This document shows, piece by piece, positions 6,203 to 7,889 of a stretch of 7,889 bases of DNA; position 1 is the stretch's first letter; every line of letters begins with the position of its first letter. This stretch comes from Pelotomaculum sp. (lineage in GTDB: Bacteria > Bacillota > Desulfotomaculia > Desulfotomaculales > Pelotomaculaceae), in contig DNIT01000135.1 of the NCBI GenBank assembly GCA_003489345.1, positions 1 to 7,889 on the forward strand. The letters run 5' to 3'. Made by a program: the position numbers and the translations under genes. The notes beneath the pieces are model-generated. The model was not told where the DNA came from, did no database searches, and was given only the letters and a program-made list of their open reading frames with translations.

Positions 6203-6227
6203 TATATTTTTTTTAATATATTTTTTT
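6200..6227. repeat. Exact 14-bp tandem duplication at the glyS stop codon
   Basis: TAATATATTTTTTT occurs at 6200-6213 and again, identical, at 6214-6227. The first copy contains the glyS stop codon TAA. The two T-runs have no GC-rich stem before them, so this is not a normal intrinsic terminator, although the U-tracts could cause pausing. It probably arose by slippage in AT-rich DNA. Confidence 0.75.
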
Positions 6228-6252
6228 CTGATTAAAGGAGGGAATTTATACT

Positions 6253-6274
6253 CTATATAATATATATTATATAG
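6253..6274. promoter_or_regulatory. Perfect 22-bp AT palindrome upstream of the ccpN-like gene
   Basis: The 22 bases at 6253-6274 equal their own reverse complement. They start with CTATATAATAT and end with the complement, ATATTATATAG. A perfect -10 hexamer TATAAT is embedded at 6256-6261, and its mirror on the - strand is also present. I find no good -35 at 16-18 bases on the + strand. It could be a dimeric operator, a promoter core, or AT-rich DNA that is palindromic partly because of low complexity. It begins 43 bases before the ATG. Confidence 0.45.
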
Positions 6275-6291
6275 GGGCTTTTTATAAATAG

Positions 6292-6302
6292 TATGTCATA
6301 TA
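6292..6302 (+). promoter_or_regulatory. Candidate CcpN operator
   Basis: TATGTCATATA at 6292-6302 fits every position of the Bacillus subtilis CcpN consensus TRTGHYATAYW as I remember it from published work. It lies 14 bases before the ATG of the ccpN-like gene and just upstream of its SD, where binding could block transcription of ccpN-ppsR-ppdK. Autoregulation is an inference; the motif is degenerate, so a chance match in AT-rich DNA cannot be excluded. Confidence 0.45.
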
Positions 6303-6316
6303 TGCTCTAAGGGGCG

Positions 6317-6961
6317 ATGGATTTGGAGTTAACCAGGCGGCAAGAGACAATCTTAGAAATAGTAAAAAGATCAGGACCAATCACAGGTGATCAAATCGCC
6401 GAAAAGCTTTCCCTGACCAGAGCCACCTTACGACCAGACCTGGCTATCCTGACTATGTCCGGCTTGTTGGAAGCCCGTCCCAGAGTGGGTTATTACTACA
6501 GCGGCAGGTCGCCCAACCGGGTTGTGGCGGAAAAACTATGCAGCGTAAAGGTCGGGACGATTATATCGATTCCCGCTGTTGTTACGGAAAATTGCTCTGT
6601 TTACGACGCTGTGGTAGCCATGTTTATTAAAGACGTGGGTACACTGTTTGTGGTCAAGGAGGTGGGTTTGCTGGAGGGGGTCCTCTCTCGCAAGGACTTG
6701 CTCAAGACCACTTTGGGAGGACATGATATTCACCAGCTCCCGGTGGGGGTCATTATGACCCGTATGCCGAATGTAATATACACCACCAGTGACGAGACGG
6801 TCTGGTCGGCCGCCAAGAAGTTGATTATGCACCAGGTGGATGCTTTACCGGTGGTACGCAGCGCGACCCAGGCTGATGGCAGCGAGGGACTGGAAGTAAT
6901 AGGCCGTTTAAGTAAGACCAATATTACCCGGCTTTTTGTTGAACTGGGAGAGGGACAATAA
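6317..6961 (+). CDS. ccpN: CcpN-like HTH/CBS transcriptional repressor
   Basis: This is a cytosolic DNA-binding regulator of the CcpN (YqzB) type. In Bacillus subtilis CcpN represses gluconeogenic genes (gapB, pckA) and the sRNA SR1 in glycolytic conditions and senses adenine nucleotides. The 214 residues match. An N-terminal winged HTH (about 5-60) has the recognition region GDQIAEKLSLTRATLRPDLA. Two CBS domains follow at about 80-140 and 145-210, with the core patterns VYDAVVAMFIKDVGTLFVV and ETVWSAAKKLIMHQVDALPVV. In the glyS-ccpN-ppsR context the assignment is firm; the targets in this organism are inferred. The start is open: ATG 6317 has AAGGGG (6309-6314) only 2 bases upstream, while TTG 6323 has the same SD at 8 bases and gives a protein 2 residues shorter, beginning LELTRRQ. 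The ppsR start follows 4 bases after its stop. Confidence 0.92.
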   Translation: MDLELTRRQETILEIVKRSGPITGDQIAEKLSLTRATLRPDLAILTMSGLLEARPRVGYYYSGRSPNRVVAEKLCSVKVGTIISIPAVVTENCSVYDAVVAMFIKDVGTLFVVKEVGLLEGVLSRKDLLKTTLGGHDIHQLPVGVIMTRMPNVIYTTSDETVWSAAKKLIMHQVDALPVVRSATQADGSEGLEVIGRLSKTNITRLFVELGEGQ

Positions 6962-6965
6962 GGGG

Positions 6966-7802
6966 GTGTTTATTATTTCCAATGATCTTAAACCGATTAT
7001 ATTTATCGTATCCGACTCAATCGGTGAAACCGGAGAACTAGTGGCGCGGGCCGCAGCCAGCCAGTTTAACCACGGTGGTGTAGAGATACGAAGGCTTTCC
7101 TATGTCAATGACCCAAACGAGATACCAGAACTCTTAGAGGAGATCAAGCACTTCAAATGCATTATCGCCTACACCCTGGTTGTACCGGAACTAAAAGACA
7201 GGCTGGTGCGGGAGGCCAGGAACCTGGGCATTCCTACGGTGGACCTCCTCACCCCGATGATGGACGCCGTGGCCAGCCTAGTCCACAATTCGCCCAAACT
7301 TGAGCCGGGCCTGGTGCGCAGGACGGATGACGAATATTTCCATAAGGTCGAAGCCATTGAATTTGCAGTAAAGTATGATGACGGCAAGGACCCGCGGGGT
7401 ATCGGACGCGCCGACCTGGTGGTCGTCGGTATCTCTCGCACCTCGAAAACACCGCTTTGCATGTATTTGGCCCATATGCGGCTTAAAGCCGCCAATGTGC
7501 CGCTGGTGCCTGAGGTGTCCCCTCCGGAAGAACTCCAGAATCTGCCGCCGCACAGGCTGATCGGTCTCACCATCAAGCCGCAGCAACTGTATGAAATACG
7601 CCGTGAACGCCTTAACAGCCTGGGACTCGCATCCAACGCCGACTATGCCAGCATGGAACGTATCCTGAAGGAGCTGGATTATGCTGAAGGTTTTATGAAG
7701 AGAATAGGCTGTTCGGTTATTGATGTTACCAACAGGGCGGTAGAAGAAACTGCCAGCCGTGTTTTAGAAATATACTATAGGGGTGAAAGGCTTGTCAGGT
7801 AA
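6966..7802 (+). CDS. ppsR: PPDK regulatory protein (bifunctional kinase/pyrophosphorylase, DUF299)
   Basis: This protein (YqfL/PpsR/RP1 family) switches pyruvate phosphate dikinase off by ADP-dependent phosphorylation of an active-site threonine and back on by phosphate-dependent dephosphorylation that yields pyrophosphate. The 278 residues fit the family (about 270). The N-terminus has the typical VSDSIGETGE (15-24). The nucleotide-binding P-loop-like motif GISRTSKTP spans 155-163, followed by LCMYLA. The family's C-terminal region, with the conserved IDVTNRAVEETA, is intact. I place the start at GTG 6966, 4 bases after the ccpN stop, with GGGAGAGGGA (6946-6955) as SD. TTG 6936 or 6939 would overlap ccpN and add non-family residues. 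The 3' end overlaps ppdK by 11 bases. Since ppdK is next door, its substrate is almost surely PPDK and not PEP synthase. Confidence 0.94.
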   Translation: MFIISNDLKPIIFIVSDSIGETGELVARAAASQFNHGGVEIRRLSYVNDPNEIPELLEEIKHFKCIIAYTLVVPELKDRLVREARNLGIPTVDLLTPMMDAVASLVHNSPKLEPGLVRRTDDEYFHKVEAIEFAVKYDDGKDPRGIGRADLVVVGISRTSKTPLCMYLAHMRLKAANVPLVPEVSPPEELQNLPPHRLIGLTIKPQQLYEIRRERLNSLGLASNADYASMERILKELDYAEGFMKRIGCSVIDVTNRAVEETASRVLEIYYRGERLVR

Positions 7803-7889
7803 GAAATACGTCTATCTATTCAAAGATGGCAATGCAGAGATGAAAAATCTACTGGGCGGTAAGGGAGCCAACCTGGCCGAAATGACCAA
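7792..7889 (+). CDS. ppdK: Pyruvate phosphate dikinase, 5' end (3' end outside window)
   Basis: Only the first 32 codons are present. The sequence SGKKYVYLFKDG, followed by MKNLLGGKGANLAEMT, is the hallmark N-terminus of PPDK: a Tyr-Val-Tyr-x-Phe strand, then the LLGGKGANLAEM motif of the ATP-grasp nucleotide-binding domain. PPDK interconverts pyruvate, ATP and Pi with PEP, AMP and PPi; in anaerobic Firmicutes it can serve glycolysis or gluconeogenesis. The start is TTG 7792, which overlaps the last 11 bases of ppsR in another frame. An AGGGGTGAAAGG stretch (7779-7790) inside ppsR supplies the SD. The overlap indicates translational coupling of the enzyme to its own regulatory kinase. Confidence 0.93.
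   Translation, partial: MSGKKYVYLFKDGNAEMKNLLGGKGANLAEMT

Noticed and set aside
6234..6242. Strong SD-like AAAGGAGGG after glyS, suggesting a hidden small gene
   Set aside because: No ATG, GTG or TTG follows at usable distance. The only nearby mini-frame (ATG 6293, five codons) is too far away and overlaps the candidate operator.
6936..6965. Earlier ppsR start at TTG 6936 overlapping ccpN
   Set aside because: Adds ten residues not typical of the family and lacks a good SD; GTG 6966 gives the normal length.
1..7889. CRISPR arrays, tRNA or rRNA genes, phage or defence genes
   Set aside because: No spacer-repeat periodicity, no tRNA cloverleaf with a T-arm consensus, and no proteins of those classes were found on either strand.

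Overview
The window reads as a chromosomal housekeeping segment of a Gram-positive Firmicute, most likely a Peptococcaceae-type clostridial lineage (Pelotomaculum/Desulfotomaculum-like). The reasons are the conserved order cdd-era-recO-glyQ-glyS-ccpN-ppsR, a T-box leader in front of glyQS, strong AGGAGG-type ribosome binding sites, frequent TTG/GTG starts and medium GC coding DNA. The genus is an inference from gene content and style; no search was run. Every gene supported here lies on the + strand.

Layout: 2-316 is the 3' part of a cytidine deaminase gene (cdd). era (458-1366) encodes the ribosome-assembly GTPase and recO (1382-2131) the recombination mediator. A small DUF4342-type protein with a UBA/TS-N-like N-terminus follows (2181-2612). 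Then comes a 605-base non-coding stretch. It holds a near-consensus extended -10 promoter (2651-2679) and a complete but unusually long T-box leader ending in a clean intrinsic terminator (3130-3170). A 91-bp MITE-like element (2877-2967) and several extra hairpins sit between T-box Stem I and Stem III. glyQ and glyS (3218-6202) encode the two subunits of tetrameric glycyl-tRNA synthetase. An AT-rich gap with a perfect 22-bp palindrome and a sequence fitting the CcpN operator consensus separates them from a CcpN-like HTH-CBS regulator (6317-6961). It is followed 4 bases later by ppsR (6966-7802), the PPDK regulatory kinase/phosphorylase, which overlaps the start of ppdK (7792 to the window end).

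How it works together: glyQS is expected to be induced when uncharged tRNA-Gly accumulates. The leader carries the expected UGGA acceptor bulge (matching a U73 discriminator) and a Gly GGG-type specifier in place of the GGC usually described for glyQS. Downstream, regulator, PPDK modifier and PPDK are packed as one translationally linked module that would tie pyruvate/PEP interconversion to nucleotide status. Most of the window is conserved core genome. The real points of interest are the expanded T-box leader and the candidate autoregulatory operator upstream of the ccpN-like gene. I do not see a wholly new system.
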